A stretch of 60,413 nucleotides of DNA from Candidatus Bipolaricaulota bacterium (GTDB taxonomy: Bacteria; Bipolaricaulota; Bipolaricaulia; Bipolaricaulales; Bipolaricaulaceae): NCBI GenBank assembly GCA_938084715.1, contig CALKES010000011.1, positions 1-60,413 of the forward strand, read 5' to 3'. Positions 16,485 through 26,057 of the stretch are shown here, piece after piece (positions within the stretch are counted from its first letter, which is position 1; each line of letters starts with the position of its first letter). The translations under genes and the position numbers were made by a program. Under the pieces are notes generated by a model, which saw only the letters and a program-made list of their open reading frames with translations, was not told where the DNA came from and searched no databases.

Positions 16485-16515
16485 GGGGGAAGGGCAGGGT
16501 GAGCGAAGCTCGACC

Positions 16516-17643
16516 TCAGGACGGAGGTCGGAGGTAGGCTCCGATTCCGTTCTTCCGCAGCTCGACCAGCCCGGGGAACCCCGCAACCACCACAGGGGTG
16601 GCGCGGTTAGCTGCCGAGTAGGTTTCAATGAGCACCTTCAAGGTCTGGAGGTGGCGGCCGACTCGCTCCTCCAGGGGCCAGCCGCGCTCGGTGAACTTCA
16701 CGTACAGCCGGTTTCTCGTTCCAGCCTGGGTATAGAACTTGTCCTGGCCGGTCAGCACGAGGTGGGTGTCGGTCCGGCCCCGCAGCCGTCCCTGGGACGG
16801 GTTGGGAGCTTCGAGGAGAAGGGCCAGGGTGTCCGTGTGATCCCCCCACTCGCGGTGAGAAAGGCCGCGCAGGGTGGCGGGCGACATCTCCACCGCAATG
16901 TCCATTCCTTCCAGTTCAAGGAACATCGCGGCCTTCACCGCCAACTCTAGGGCCCGCGGGTGAGCGACGATGGCGTTGATCACCGGGTACTCAGGGGACG
17001 CTTCGTGGAGGTCGATGGAAAGGGCTGGCTTTTCGATCCGGATGAGCTCCATGATCGCATGGCCCAACCGCTCGGTGGGGTAACCGGTGGGGCTGCCCGG
17101 ATAGGATCGGTTCAGGTTACGGACCTCTGACCCCGTGAGCTGCTGCCCGAGGCGGTTCACGTAGACCACTGGATCCGGCCACTGGTGGACGGGGTTTGTG
17201 GCTCGACTGCCAAACGTGAACTCGCGGGGTCCACCCGGCGTTGGAATGTGGTACACCTGGGGCTGGCCCTCCCCAGGGTCGGTGCAGGTGAACCCGGAGC
17301 GGTTTGCCCGGGGAATTACGATCAGGCGGCCCCGCTGGACCACAGCGTTCTCTACAAGGACCACCGCGGCCAGGAACCCCCCGGGTTCGTTGGGGTGCGT
17401 TCCCCCAAGGACGAGCACCGTTGCCCCAGGGGCCTCCCCCTCAAGGTAGTACACGTCCGTGTCTAGTCCGGTCCCCGCCAGGCTGGGGAAGTAAGCGCTG
17501 AGCTTCCCCACGCGGGTGACTCCAGGTCCGGCGTAGATCGGCCGATCTCGGTGCATATCCAGGAAGGTGAACGCGGAGATCGTCACCACCACAGCGACCA
17601 AGGCGAGGAAACCCGCTCCTGTCACCCACGGTCGAGCGCGCAT
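16516..17643 (-). CDS. Membrane-anchored aspartoacylase/succinylglutamate desuccinylase-like carboxypeptidase
   Basis: 375 residues. An N-terminal signal anchor (about 7-28) places the M14-type zinc domain outside the cytoplasm. Zinc ligands are expected in LGGTHPNEPGG (His and Glu) and a later His, and the motif LSIDLHEASPEYP is present, as in AstE/ASPA-like enzymes that cleave N-acyl amino acids or peptide-like amides. ATG preceded by GGGAGGA. It is the last gene of the leftward pgs locus and a paralogue of the protein at 19.2-20.2 kb (shared GGTHxNE, RGRLIVIPxAN, RNLNRxYPG). A hairpin with arms CGACCTC/GAGGTCG spans the stop codon. A role in trimming exported acyl- or gamma-glutamyl products is inference from neighbours. 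Confidence 0.8.
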   Translation of the reverse strand: MRARPWVTGAGFLALVAVVVTISAFTFLDMHRDRPIYAGPGVTRVGKLSAYFPSLAGTGLDTDVYYLEGEAPGATVLVLGGTHPNEPGGFLAAVVLVENAVVQRGRLIVIPRANRSGFTCTDPGEGQPQVYHIPTPGGPREFTFGSRATNPVHQWPDPVVYVNRLGQQLTGSEVRNLNRSYPGSPTGYPTERLGHAIMELIRIEKPALSIDLHEASPEYPVINAIVAHPRALELAVKAAMFLELEGMDIAVEMSPATLRGLSHREWGDHTDTLALLLEAPNPSQGRLRGRTDTHLVLTGQDKFYTQAGTRNRLYVKFTERGWPLEERVGRHLQTLKVLIETYSAANRATPVVVAGFPGLVELRKNGIGAYLRPPS

Positions 17644-17656
17644 GTTCGGTCCTCCC

Positions 17657-17803
17657 TTACTTGATCATCAACAGCCGCAGCACAAGAGGGACGAGCACCA
17701 TCGCTGCCACCGCCTGCCGCCGGACGCTCTTCTCCCGGAGGAGATCCCATCCCACCAATACGACAAGCATTCCTACGATCAGGCGGTACGACCAGCCGAT
17801 CAT
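17657..17803 (-). CDS. 48-residue membrane protein in the pgs locus
   Basis: Two hydrophobic segments (about 6-20 and 32-46) flank a charged loop (LLREKSVRRQ). Its ATG overlaps the TGA of the DctM-like gene (ATGA), and GGAGGA lies 4 nt upstream, so it is a real, coupled gene. I know no family; it is too short to be a standard DctQ. It could be a minimal partner of the permease. Confidence 0.7.
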   Translation of the reverse strand: MIGWSYRLIVGMLVVLVGWDLLREKSVRRQAVAAMVLVPLVLRLLMIK

Positions 17804-19191
17804 GGCTCCTCCTTCCTTGTCAAGGCTCGCTTCAGCCACTCCAGACCTAGGACGAGCAGGGTCAGACCCAACCCCAGACCGCTCAGAAACAACCCCCGGG
17901 AGAGGGCCGGTGATCGGGTGAGCACTCGCTCGAGGGTAGGAGCCCCCACCAGGGAGGCCACCGCGACCCCGGCTATCAGGAGGGCCGGCACTCCGCACCG
18001 GGCAAGGATCCGCAGGTAGTTCTTCTCCCCCACCACTTGGGCGGCAAACAGGCCAGCGAGCGCGGTGGGCGGTACCAGGTCACCCAAAGAGGCGAACAAG
18101 GAAAGGCTCGAAGCGGTGACAATCACTCCAGCCCCCAAGAGGTTGAGCAGAAAGGGCACCCCGAGGATGGAGGCCGATCCAAAGGCGCTTACCGCACCGA
18201 ACAGGGGCATGCTTACGGCAATGCTCCCATAGAACAAGGAACGGGGTAGTCCGGCGAACGCCTCCACGATCATCCCCCGGGCCCCGGTGAGGGTCATCAC
18301 CTGGATGAACGTCCCCACCCCTACGAGGATGCCAAGGATCGGTAGAGCGTCATGAATTGCTTGGACCGCTGTTTTCACTGGGTTGAACAGGCGTCCACAC
18401 AGGGGGCTTATGGCGTACGCGGCGAGGAAGGCGATGGGGAGACCTAAGGACGGGAACCCCGTGGGAAATGCCCGCTCGGCCACCACAACCCCCACGAAGA
18501 GGAGGAGCGGGAAGTAGAGCCTCAAGCCGTACTCTCGATGGACCGATGGAGGAAGATTCGAGCCCTCACCGAGGCGGCGGATGCCCCGCCACCCAATCCA
18601 CAGGGCGGCAAGGACTGCGGTGGGCACCGTGAGGACAAGGAGAGGAAGGTAGAAACCCTCGTAGGGCATGTCCACCCCACCCCCAATGATCATGACGGGG
18701 ATGTTCACTGGGGGGGCAATCATCCCCAGCAGTCCGGCAATAGCGATGAGGGCGCCTACCCTCGCCTTGTCAAGGCCCATGGTGACAAACACCTGGGCGG
18801 CGATTGCCCCGGTCGTGAGGACCGAAGCCGTGGACGAACCCGTGGCCATCCCCGCCGTCATGGCGAACACCATCATGGCCACAAGGAGCACCGTGGGCCA
18901 GTTCCTCAGGCTCCGGGCAATGTGGTGGGCTACGGTCTCTAGAAGTCCTGAGGCTTGGATCCCCCGCATGAACAGCATCGCACAGGCGATGATCAGGATC
19001 GTATCGAGATAGACAAACGCCCCCTCTACGAGGTGCCGCAGGGGAAATCCCAACCCTGCCACCGCGGCGCCCATGATCGAACCAGCCAACAAGGCCAAGG
19101 CCACCGGCTGGCGAAGGAGAAACACGGTGAGGAGGAACGTCCCCACCATCGCGATGAACACCCACGCCTCAGGGAAAAAAAGGTTTGTCAT
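17800..19191 (-). CDS. TRAP-type (DctM-like) large permease
   Basis: 463 residues, about 11-12 hydrophobic segments. Segment GLLGMIAPPVNIPVMIIGGG matches the conserved DctM substrate-translocation loop, and a second, inverted-repeat half has GDLVPPTALAGLFAAQ. DctM proteins move carboxylates with Na+ with the help of DctQ and a periplasmic DctP; neither is next to it. In its place are a 48-residue membrane protein and two exported aspartoacylase-like enzymes. Uptake of glutamate-like or dicarboxylate products of the neighbouring exported enzymes is inference. Confidence 0.8.
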   Translation of the reverse strand: MTNLFFPEAWVFIAMVGTFLLTVFLLRQPVALALLAGSIMGAAVAGLGFPLRHLVEGAFVYLDTILIIACAMLFMRGIQASGLLETVAHHIARSLRNWPTVLLVAMMVFAMTAGMATGSSTASVLTTGAIAAQVFVTMGLDKARVGALIAIAGLLGMIAPPVNIPVMIIGGGVDMPYEGFYLPLLVLTVPTAVLAALWIGWRGIRRLGEGSNLPPSVHREYGLRLYFPLLLFVGVVVAERAFPTGFPSLGLPIAFLAAYAISPLCGRLFNPVKTAVQAIHDALPILGILVGVGTFIQVMTLTGARGMIVEAFAGLPRSLFYGSIAVSMPLFGAVSAFGSASILGVPFLLNLLGAGVIVTASSLSLFASLGDLVPPTALAGLFAAQVVGEKNYLRILARCGVPALLIAGVAVASLVGAPTLERVLTRSPALSRGLFLSGLGLGLTLLVLGLEWLKRALTRKEEP

Positions 19192-19203
19192 GTGACCGTC
19201 TCC

Positions 19204-20247
19204 TCACCAGTTGAGCCATGCAGAGACGCCGGTTTTGATGATTTCGCGGTAGGTCGGAACCCCGGTCACGACCACCGGTTGTAGTCTCAGCTGGTTTCCA
19301 ATCGCGAGAATTCTCATCGTGAGTTCGAGGTGAATCCCCACCCTCTGTTCGATGGGGTAGTGTGGATCGGCCACCACGTCGGGGGATTCCAGTCCCGGTT
19401 CTTGTCCAGGGTTTGGGGTTTCGATGAGGAATACCAGTGCTGATGTAAGGTCTCCCAGTTCGCGGTGGGACAGGCCCCGGAACTCCTCCCGGGAGGGTTC
19501 GAGCTTCATCCTCACCCCCTCCAGCTCGAGGTCGATGACTGCGATGGCCCCAAGAGCAAGGGCACGGGGATGGCAGACCAGGGTGTGGGCAAGCCTCGAG
19601 CTGGGGCCGGCTTCGTGGAGATCGAACACGTAGTCCACCGTTTCCTTAATGACCAGGCGGGTGATGGCGTACGCGATCTGCTCCGTCAGCGTGCCGCCGG
19701 GAAGCCCGGGGTAGACCCGGTTGAGGTTTCGTGCTTCCTCGCCCGGGAAGGAGAGGCCGGAGGGGTGGACGTAGGTCTCGGGATCGGGGGATTGGAGCGA
19801 GGGGTTGGTGAGGCGCGGCGAGTAGCGGAACGACCGGGCGGCCCCTTCGGGGCCCTGAAGGGTTACCCAGGGACCACAGGAGGCGCACCGGGGATCGGGG
19901 TAGCCGTGGACCGCGTTGTTGGCGTGGGGGATCACGATAAGGCGTCCTTGAACCGGAGTTGCGCGCTCCACAAGCACGATGGAAGCTAAGACCCCGGCGA
20001 TCTCATTGCCGTGGGTTCCCCCCAGCACGAGGGCGGTGCCTCCCGGGACGCCGGAGTCGAGAATGTAGATCCGGGTGTCTCCCGGCGTGCCCCGCAAGGG
20101 GGGGAAGTAGTCGCTGAGCCAAGCTAGATGAGTAATCCCGTACCCAGGACGGACGTCGTGGGTGGCCGGTCCTTGGGCAGTGGCGACGAGGTTCAGGAGG
20201 AGGACGGCCCCCAGGGCCGCCCCCCTCCAGTTTAGTTGCTGCCTCAT
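19204..20247 (-). CDS. Exported aspartoacylase/succinylglutamate desuccinylase-like enzyme
   Basis: 347 residues from the ATG at 20247, 7 nt after the upstream stop codon. Signal peptide (about 1-24, NLVATAQ). The zinc motif LGGTHGNEIAG is the family consensus, followed by RLIVIPHANN, RNLNRVYPG and YVFDLHEAGP. It ends 12 nt before the DctM-like start. Family members hydrolyse N-acyl amides of acidic amino acids, so an acidic amide or peptide product of the pgs/GGT enzymes is a plausible substrate. A frame extension to 20376 is rejected because it lies inside the upstream gene. Confidence 0.82.
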   Translation of the reverse strand: MRQQLNWRGAALGAVLLLNLVATAQGPATHDVRPGYGITHLAWLSDYFPPLRGTPGDTRIYILDSGVPGGTALVLGGTHGNEIAGVLASIVLVERATPVQGRLIVIPHANNAVHGYPDPRCASCGPWVTLQGPEGAARSFRYSPRLTNPSLQSPDPETYVHPSGLSFPGEEARNLNRVYPGLPGGTLTEQIAYAITRLVIKETVDYVFDLHEAGPSSRLAHTLVCHPRALALGAIAVIDLELEGVRMKLEPSREEFRGLSHRELGDLTSALVFLIETPNPGQEPGLESPDVVADPHYPIEQRVGIHLELTMRILAIGNQLRLQPVVVTGVPTYREIIKTGVSAWLNW

Positions 20248-20254
20248 GAGGTGT

Positions 20255-21271
20255 TCACCGCCACAAGCTGAACAGGTCGACCATGACCTCCGCCGCTTCC
20301 GCCGTCGCGGTGATCGTGCGGAGGGGGAGCCCATGTGCCTGGCACAACGTAGTGAAGAGTCCGTCCGCGTTTCCATCCGCCTTGACCACGACGTAGTCAG
20401 CCTGCGGGGTGAACTCGGTGATCAGCGCATCGCTCAGCGCTCCCCGGCGGGGCTCTCCCTCGATGTGCATAACGACGACCGCCAGGCCCTGGCGGCGGGC
20501 CTCGGCAATCAGAGCGCGTCCCCGGGCTAATTCGTCATCCAGCGAGATCCCCGCTGCTCCCAGGCCCTTGGAACTGGCCCCGAGGACGAGGATCAGGGTC
20601 TGTACGCTGCGGAGGTCACTGGGTTGCGCCCCTTCGATGTAGTCGTGGACCAGGCCTGCCCGTTCGGCAAGGACCTTGGCCATAAGTCCTCCAGGGCTCC
20701 GTCCCAGTGAGGTGATCAGGACGGGCCCAGCAAAGGAGCTTGCGTGGAACTGGCTGAACGCTGCCTGGCCGCGCACCGCGACTCCGGCCGCTCCGAGCAT
20801 GGTTTCCCATGCAGGGTCGGCAGCCTCCAGGACTGGGTTTCCGTTCACAAGCACCCGCGCTTTGCTTCCGGAGAAAGCAAGGGTGAGCGTGGCGGGGAAG
20901 GTCGAGGCTATCGCCTGGTTCCAGGTCCTCTCGAGGCCACCGGTGCGCGTGACGAGCAGAACCCCCGCGTTCATGATCCGAACCTCAACCCAGTTGTTTT
21001 CATCTTGGTATTTCGCTACTACCGCAGCCCATTCACCGGCGAGGGAGGCGATGGTCGCCTCCACGCGCCGACCGGCACCGACCTGGACGGGGAACAAAAC
21101 GCGTCCGTTTTCACCTCTGAGCTGGCCGTCGGCTACTTGCCACGTTCCTGTAGCGGCGGCCCAAGAGGGCTCTGTTCCTGAGCTGAAACCCACGTTGAAC
21201 ACTGGGCCCGCGACCCCTACCAGTGCCGCAACAAACACCAACAGCACAATGGTCAGCACTCTCCTATCCAC
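20255..21271 (-). CDS. Exported two-domain protein: concanavalin-like domain plus DUF6305-like domain
   Basis: 338 residues from the GTG at 21271, which has AGGAGG 6 nt upstream. Signal anchor (residues about 5-24). About 30-190 reads as a beta-sandwich (WAAATGTWQVADGQLRGENG, NNWVEVRIMNAGVLLVTRTG), the style of ConA/LamG-like domains. About 190-338 is an alpha/beta domain (LITSLGRSPGGLMAKVLAER, VQTLILVLGASSKGLGAAGI), which I would match tentatively to DUF6305; no catalytic motif is evident. It sits between a GGT and an aspartoacylase gene. Possibly a binding protein for the exported substrate. Confidence 0.6.
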   Translation of the reverse strand: MDRRVLTIVLLVFVAALVGVAGPVFNVGFSSGTEPSWAAATGTWQVADGQLRGENGRVLFPVQVGAGRRVEATIASLAGEWAAVVAKYQDENNWVEVRIMNAGVLLVTRTGGLERTWNQAIASTFPATLTLAFSGSKARVLVNGNPVLEAADPAWETMLGAAGVAVRGQAAFSQFHASSFAGPVLITSLGRSPGGLMAKVLAERAGLVHDYIEGAQPSDLRSVQTLILVLGASSKGLGAAGISLDDELARGRALIAEARRQGLAVVVMHIEGEPRRGALSDALITEFTPQADYVVVKADGNADGLFTTLCQAHGLPLRTITATAEAAEVMVDLFSLWR

Positions 21272-21323
21272 AGCACGCCTCCTTTCTTCCAAGCCTTCCG
21301 ACTTCGTCTATCGCACGGCGGCT

Positions 21324-23033
21324 TTACGGTCCCGCGGCCCCGCCTAGGCGTCGAACGTCGGCTACACCGATCATCGTTCCGTCGGCGAGGACCATCACGG
21401 CGTTCGTCCCTCCGAAGTACAGGTCGAGGGGACCGTACTCTTTGATCGCGTGGCCCAACGTCTTCAGGACTTCGATGGTTCCTACCGAGAACCCCCCTTC
21501 GATCTCAAGGTTTGCCACTGCGTTCCGGCTGTAGAACTTCGGTGCGGTGATGGCTTCTTCAAGATTCAGGCAGAAGTCCACGACGGCGACGATGGTCTGG
21601 ACCACGACGCCGGGGATTCGCCCTGCCCCCGGGGTGCCGACCACGAGGAACACCTCACCGCGGTCCAGCAAGATGGTTGGGGCAATGACAGTGCGGGGGC
21701 GCTTGTAGGGTTCGGCCACGTTCCGGTCATCGGGACGATCCGCCCGGTACAGGTTGAAGTTCTGGTACTGGTTGTTCAGAAGAAATCCGTAGCCGGGGAC
21801 TGCAACCCGGCTTCCCCAGAACGAGCTCAGGGTTTGGGTTAGGCTGACCGCGTTTCCGTGCTTATCCACTACGCTGATGTGGGTGGTGCAGCCCGCATCG
21901 GCCTCCGCTCCCACTCCGACCGGGAGGGCGGTGGAGTTGAATTGCCAGGGATCTCCCACGGGCACCCTGGCGGGGGGGATGACCTTGTCGAGGGCGATGA
22001 GCTTGGCCCGTTCTGCGGCAAATTTCTTCGAGGTCAGCCCGGTTACCGGTACCTCGTAGAAGTCCGGGTCCCACACCACGGGGTCACGGTCAGCAAACGC
22101 CAGCTTCAGCGCCTCGGCGATGATGTGAACCACCGTGGGATGGTCATAGCGACCGTACCGGGACAAGTTGAAGTTCTCGATGATGTTCAAGGCCTCCACG
22201 ACCACCACCCCGGCAACGATCGGGGGGGCGCTGAGGATCTCGTAGCCCCGGTAGGTGCCCCGTACAGGCTCCCGGACCACAGCCCGGTAGGCAGCCAGGT
22301 CCGCCTTGGTGATCCAGCCCTCAGTGGCGGCGACAATGGCATCGGCTATCTCCCCTGTGTAGAACACCTCCGCCCCCTCCTCGGCGATCAGCCGAAGGGC
22401 ATAGGCAAGCTTCGGGTTGGTGATCCGCTGGCCGACATCGGGGGCCAACCCGTTGGGGAGGAACAGAGCTCCCGCCTCAGCATACTTTGGATCGGACAGG
22501 TCCTTGAAGGCGTCGAGCACCCGACGGACGTACACCTCGTCGGCGGGGAAGCCCCCCTCGGCCAGCTCAATTGCTGGGGCCAGCACCTCAGCCAGGGTCA
22601 TCGTCCCGTACTCACGGAGCACAAGGTCCATCGCAGCCACAGCGCCAGGGATGCACACGGACTGTGGACCGTAGGTGGCCCGGGAGGTCTGGGGGGTCAC
22701 GTGGCCCGGCGCCCAGGCCCGAAAATCCACCGCCACCTGGGTCCCGTCGGCAAGGGCCAGAATCATGTACCCCTCCCCTCCCAAGCCCGAGGCATAGGGT
22801 TCGACCACGCCGAGGGCGAACGACATGGCAACCGCCGCGTCCACAGCGTTGCCTCCCCGAGCGAGAACCTGGGCTCCGACCATCGCAGCAAAGGGGTGGG
22901 CGCACGCCACCATCCCCTCTTTGCCCACGGCCACTTGGCCTGGAAGAGCAGCTGTGGTTTGGGTAAAGACCGGTAGCCCGATCGCTAGAAGCGCTGCGGC
23001 TACGCCTAGGAGTACCGAGAACTTCTGTTTCAT
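21324..23033 (-). CDS. ggt: Exported gamma-glutamyltransferase (GGT/CapD superfamily), copy 1
   Basis: 569 residues from the ATG behind AAGGAGGG. Signal peptide (about 1-25). Large-subunit features: GGNAVDAAVAMSFALGVVEP, GLGGEGYM and VDFRAWAPG (the Arg binds the glutamate alpha-carboxylate in known enzymes). The autoprocessing nucleophile is expected at Thr383 in GCTTHISVVD, followed by the small subunit (GFLLNNQYQNF). GGTs cleave gamma-glutamyl amide bonds; CapD members cut or ligate poly-gamma-glutamate. Next to pgsBCW the latter is attractive, but family level alone cannot decide. Confidence 0.93.
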   Translation of the reverse strand: MKQKFSVLLGVAAALLAIGLPVFTQTTAALPGQVAVGKEGMVACAHPFAAMVGAQVLARGGNAVDAAVAMSFALGVVEPYASGLGGEGYMILALADGTQVAVDFRAWAPGHVTPQTSRATYGPQSVCIPGAVAAMDLVLREYGTMTLAEVLAPAIELAEGGFPADEVYVRRVLDAFKDLSDPKYAEAGALFLPNGLAPDVGQRITNPKLAYALRLIAEEGAEVFYTGEIADAIVAATEGWITKADLAAYRAVVREPVRGTYRGYEILSAPPIVAGVVVVEALNIIENFNLSRYGRYDHPTVVHIIAEALKLAFADRDPVVWDPDFYEVPVTGLTSKKFAAERAKLIALDKVIPPARVPVGDPWQFNSTALPVGVGAEADAGCTTHISVVDKHGNAVSLTQTLSSFWGSRVAVPGYGFLLNNQYQNFNLYRADRPDDRNVAEPYKRPRTVIAPTILLDRGEVFLVVGTPGAGRIPGVVVQTIVAVVDFCLNLEEAITAPKFYSRNAVANLEIEGGFSVGTIEVLKTLGHAIKEYGPLDLYFGGTNAVMVLADGTMIGVADVRRLGGAAGP

Positions 23034-23122
23034 GGCGATCCCTCCTTGCATCCGGAGGTCAGGAAGCGGGGGTACCTCCCCCGCTTTCCGACCTCATTCA
23101 ATCAGCTTGGCCGCCGCCCATG

Positions 23123-24826
23123 CTAGTACCCGACGGCCACCCCAAGACGGCGTGAGTCAGCCCCACCGTACATGATCCCCGCGTCGGGGTCGAACAGGAT
23201 CCCCTGAGCGGTGCCGAACGTGCCACTCTTGTCGGCGCCTGTGAGCTTGTGCCCGAGCCGCTCCAGCCCGGCCAGAACCGCGGGATCGATGCCCCGCTCG
23301 TAGAACAAGTTCCCGGTTGCCAGCTGGTAGATTCGAAGCTGCTCGATAGCCTCGTCCATCTTCATCCCGTGGTCGACTACGTTCATGATGATCTGCGCAA
23401 GCGCGGTGATGATCCGCGTGGCCCCCGCGGAACCTACCGCCATGAACGGACGGCCCTTCGGGTCGAGAACGAGGGTGGGCGACATGGAGGACAGGGGGCG
23501 CTTCCCCGGCTCGGGAGCGTTCACGCTCGCGGGGTCCTTGGAGAAGTCGTCCATCTCGTTGTTGAGCATGATCCCATACGCAGGCACAAAGACGCCGCTT
23601 CCAAAGAAGTAGTTAATCGTGTTCGTGGAGGCCACGATGTTCCCCGCCGCATCCACCACCGAGAAGGAGCTCGTGGAGGTGACTTCGCTGCCCAACCCGC
23701 CCATCCATTCCGGTATAGCCTCAGACTTGGGCTCGTATGCCCAGGGGTTTCCGGGGTTGACCGAGGCGGCGGCCTGGGTGAGGTCGATCTTGCATGCCAG
23801 CTCACGGGCGTAAGCCTTGGAGGTCAGGCCGGCAAGGGGCACCTGGGCGAACGCGGTATCCGCCATGTACTTGCCGCGATCAGCGAACACGAGCTTCATC
23901 GCCTCAGCCATGATGTGGAGGGCCACGGTGGAGTTGTGCCCTAGCTCCCGGATGGGGAAGTACTCCAGGATGTTCAGGAGCTGGATGATGTGGGTGCCCC
24001 CGCTGGAGGCCGGAGGCACGGAGTAGATTTGGTAGCCGCGGTATGTTCCGTACACGGGTTGACGCTCCACCACCTGGTAGGAGCGGAGGTCCTCCATGGT
24101 CATCGCCCCGCCCGCCTTGTTCACTGCGGCCACGATCGCCTCCCCGATGGGGCCATCGTAGAACACCTTCGGGCCGTGTTCCGCGATGAGGCGGAACGTC
24201 TGGGCCAAGGCTGGCTGCTTGAGAACTCGACCCGCCTCGATGGGCAAGCCGTTTTCGAGGTAGGGAAGCAACGAGGCATCCGTATAGCGGAGCATCTTCT
24301 GCAGGTTGTCGGAGATGATCCCTGTCTGCATGGGGTGGACCACGAAGCCCTCTTCAGCGAGACGAATCGCCGGGGCCGCGACCTCCGCGAAGGACATCGT
24401 GCCGTACTTTTCCAAGGCGGTCCACATTCCAAGGAGCCAGCCCGGGACGCCCACCGACATGCCCCCGAGAACGGACCACCGCTCGGTCCGGGCTTGGTCC
24501 GAGGCGTACATGTCCTTCGTGGCCGAGGCCGGGGCAACCTCGCGGTAGTCGAGGACGATTACTTTGCCGGTGGAAGCGAGGTAGATGGTCATAAACCCGC
24601 CCCCGCCGATTCCTGACGCGTTGGGCTCGACCACGTTCAGAGCGAGCGCGGTGGCCACCGCCGCGTCCACTGCGTTTCCACCCTTCTGAAGGATCTCCAC
24701 CCCGGCTTGGGAGGCCAACTCGTGCGCCGAGGCCACCATCCCCTGTCGGGCAATCACTTCCTGACCCGAGGAGGCAATCCCCCCTGCGATCAGGAGACCC
24801 ACTGCGAACGCCAGCGCCTGTTTCAC
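23123..24826 (-). CDS. ggt: Exported gamma-glutamyltransferase (GGT/CapD superfamily), copy 2
   Basis: 567 residues. GTG at 24826 is 7 nt after AGGAGGT; the frame opens three codons earlier. Signal peptide (about 1-20). Motifs: GGNAVDAAVATALALNVVEP, GIGGGGFMT, LDYREVAP (substrate Arg95) and the nucleophile Thr385 in TSTSSFSVVD, where copy 1 has TTHISVVD. Small subunit has GIMLNNEMDDF. The two copies differ a lot in sequence, so they are old paralogues or separately acquired, perhaps for synthesis-linked release and for full breakdown. Confidence 0.92.
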   Translation of the reverse strand: MKQALAFAVGLLIAGGIASSGQEVIARQGMVASAHELASQAGVEILQKGGNAVDAAVATALALNVVEPNASGIGGGGFMTIYLASTGKVIVLDYREVAPASATKDMYASDQARTERWSVLGGMSVGVPGWLLGMWTALEKYGTMSFAEVAAPAIRLAEEGFVVHPMQTGIISDNLQKMLRYTDASLLPYLENGLPIEAGRVLKQPALAQTFRLIAEHGPKVFYDGPIGEAIVAAVNKAGGAMTMEDLRSYQVVERQPVYGTYRGYQIYSVPPASSGGTHIIQLLNILEYFPIRELGHNSTVALHIMAEAMKLVFADRGKYMADTAFAQVPLAGLTSKAYARELACKIDLTQAAASVNPGNPWAYEPKSEAIPEWMGGLGSEVTSTSSFSVVDAAGNIVASTNTINYFFGSGVFVPAYGIMLNNEMDDFSKDPASVNAPEPGKRPLSSMSPTLVLDPKGRPFMAVGSAGATRIITALAQIIMNVVDHGMKMDEAIEQLRIYQLATGNLFYERGIDPAVLAGLERLGHKLTGADKSGTFGTAQGILFDPDAGIMYGGADSRRLGVAVGY

Positions 24827-24851
24827 CTCAACCACCTCCTGATGAGCCGTA

Positions 24852-26057
24852 TTATAGCGATCCCCTCGGTTTTCTGCGGGAACCCAGCCGAACCCTGGGG
24901 TTGACTACGAGGGTGAACAGGGCTGCCGTCACCACCAGCCCCAGGTAGAGGCCGGCCACGAGGAGGAAGGCCGAGCTTCGGTTTCCCGCTGCGGTTGCGA
25001 AGGGTGTGCCCTCGCCCGCCCTTGGGAGAGGGGAGGGGTCCCAGGGCAGTCCGTACCGGGCAGCAAGCCCACGGAGGTTGAGGAGGTGGAGGACGGGGAT
25101 GCCCCGCCGCAACATGTGCAAGCTGACGCCCTCCTCCGGGTCTGGTGGGGAGGAGGAGAGGTAAAGGTTGAGGCCTGGTTGGAGGGCGAGGGCAGTAGCG
25201 GTTTCCCCGAGATCAGCCCACGCCCCTCCGATCCCTACGAACGCGGCGATCCGACGGCCCCCGGCATGCAGATCGTAGATGCGGAGGCGCTCCACTACGT
25301 TGCTCTCCAGATCGGGCTGGTATATGAAATGTGCTCCCCGCGCCTCGATCGAAGCGACGAGTTGCTCCCGTAGTTCTGCGTTGAGTTCCAGCGCTACGTC
25401 CCGGTCGCCTCCCAGGGACACGGCCACGGCGCGGTGCCCCTCGGGAAAAACGCCTCTACTCACCAGGCAATCTTCCATGGCAAGCCAGGTGAATCGGGGG
25501 TCATTTGCTCCCCATTGCGAGGCCCCAAGGGAGCAGATTAGGATGGGGTGGAGGTCAAGGGCGTAGGTTGCGGCGAGCACAGCGAGGATGAGTGCAGGGA
25601 ACGATCCTGAAGCTCCAATGGCGATGGTATCTCCTGGTTGCGCCCCCGCCTCCACCAAGATCTGCACGAGGAGAGCCGCTATGTTGGGGTTGGTTGACGT
25701 GCGCTTGGCTGCCAAGTCTCCCAGCGTGGTGGTAAGGGGAGAGAACGGGAGGCCGATGAGCCCGGTGACGTTCACATCGTCGGGGCTGAGCTGAACCCCT
25801 TGGGCTGTCCGGCAATCTAGAACTGCGGCCGTGGCCTCGGCCATCAGTCGTGCCGCTGTCAGCATCGGGCTCCGCAGGCTGTTGGCCCCGTGATGGGTTG
25901 CACGTTGGGCAGCCACGTAGGCCCCGACGCTCAGCCCGGCGAGGAGGGCAAGAACGACAAACTCGACTCCCCACTGTTGGCGCGCACCAACGTGCTCTGG
26001 TTTCCGTAGGGGCCCCCGAAAACCTATGGGGCTAGGATAAGCCGAACGAGGAACCAC
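24852..26057 (-). CDS. pgsW: Poly-gamma-glutamate system protein PgsW
   Basis: About 401 residues. One N-terminal membrane segment (VEFVVLALLAGLSVGAYVAA), a large outer domain with DTIAIGASGSFPALILAVL and DLHPILICSLGASQWGAND, and a C-terminal membrane segment (FLLVAGLYLGLVVTAALF). This matches what I know of the poly-gamma-glutamate system protein family found next to pgsB/pgsC. The start is uncertain: no ATG is available, and the best codon is GTG at 26057, overlapping pgsC by 34 nt without a clear ribosome binding site. Biochemical role unknown; it may replace PgsA/CapA in export. Confidence 0.75.
   Translation of the reverse strand: MVPRSAYPSPIGFRGPLRKPEHVGARQQWGVEFVVLALLAGLSVGAYVAAQRATHHGANSLRSPMLTAARLMAEATAAVLDCRTAQGVQLSPDDVNVTGLIGLPFSPLTTTLGDLAAKRTSTNPNIAALLVQILVEAGAQPGDTIAIGASGSFPALILAVLAATYALDLHPILICSLGASQWGANDPRFTWLAMEDCLVSRGVFPEGHRAVAVSLGGDRDVALELNAELREQLVASIEARGAHFIYQPDLESNVVERLRIYDLHAGGRRIAAFVGIGGAWADLGETATALALQPGLNLYLSSSPPDPEEGVSLHMLRRGIPVLHLLNLRGLAARYGLPWDPSPLPRAGEGTPFATAAGNRSSAFLLVAGLYLGLVVTAALFTLVVNPRVRLGSRRKPRGSL

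Noticed and set aside
17800-19191. Complete TRAP transporter
   Set aside because: No DctP binding protein or normal-length DctQ lies beside the DctM-like gene, so only the permease is called.
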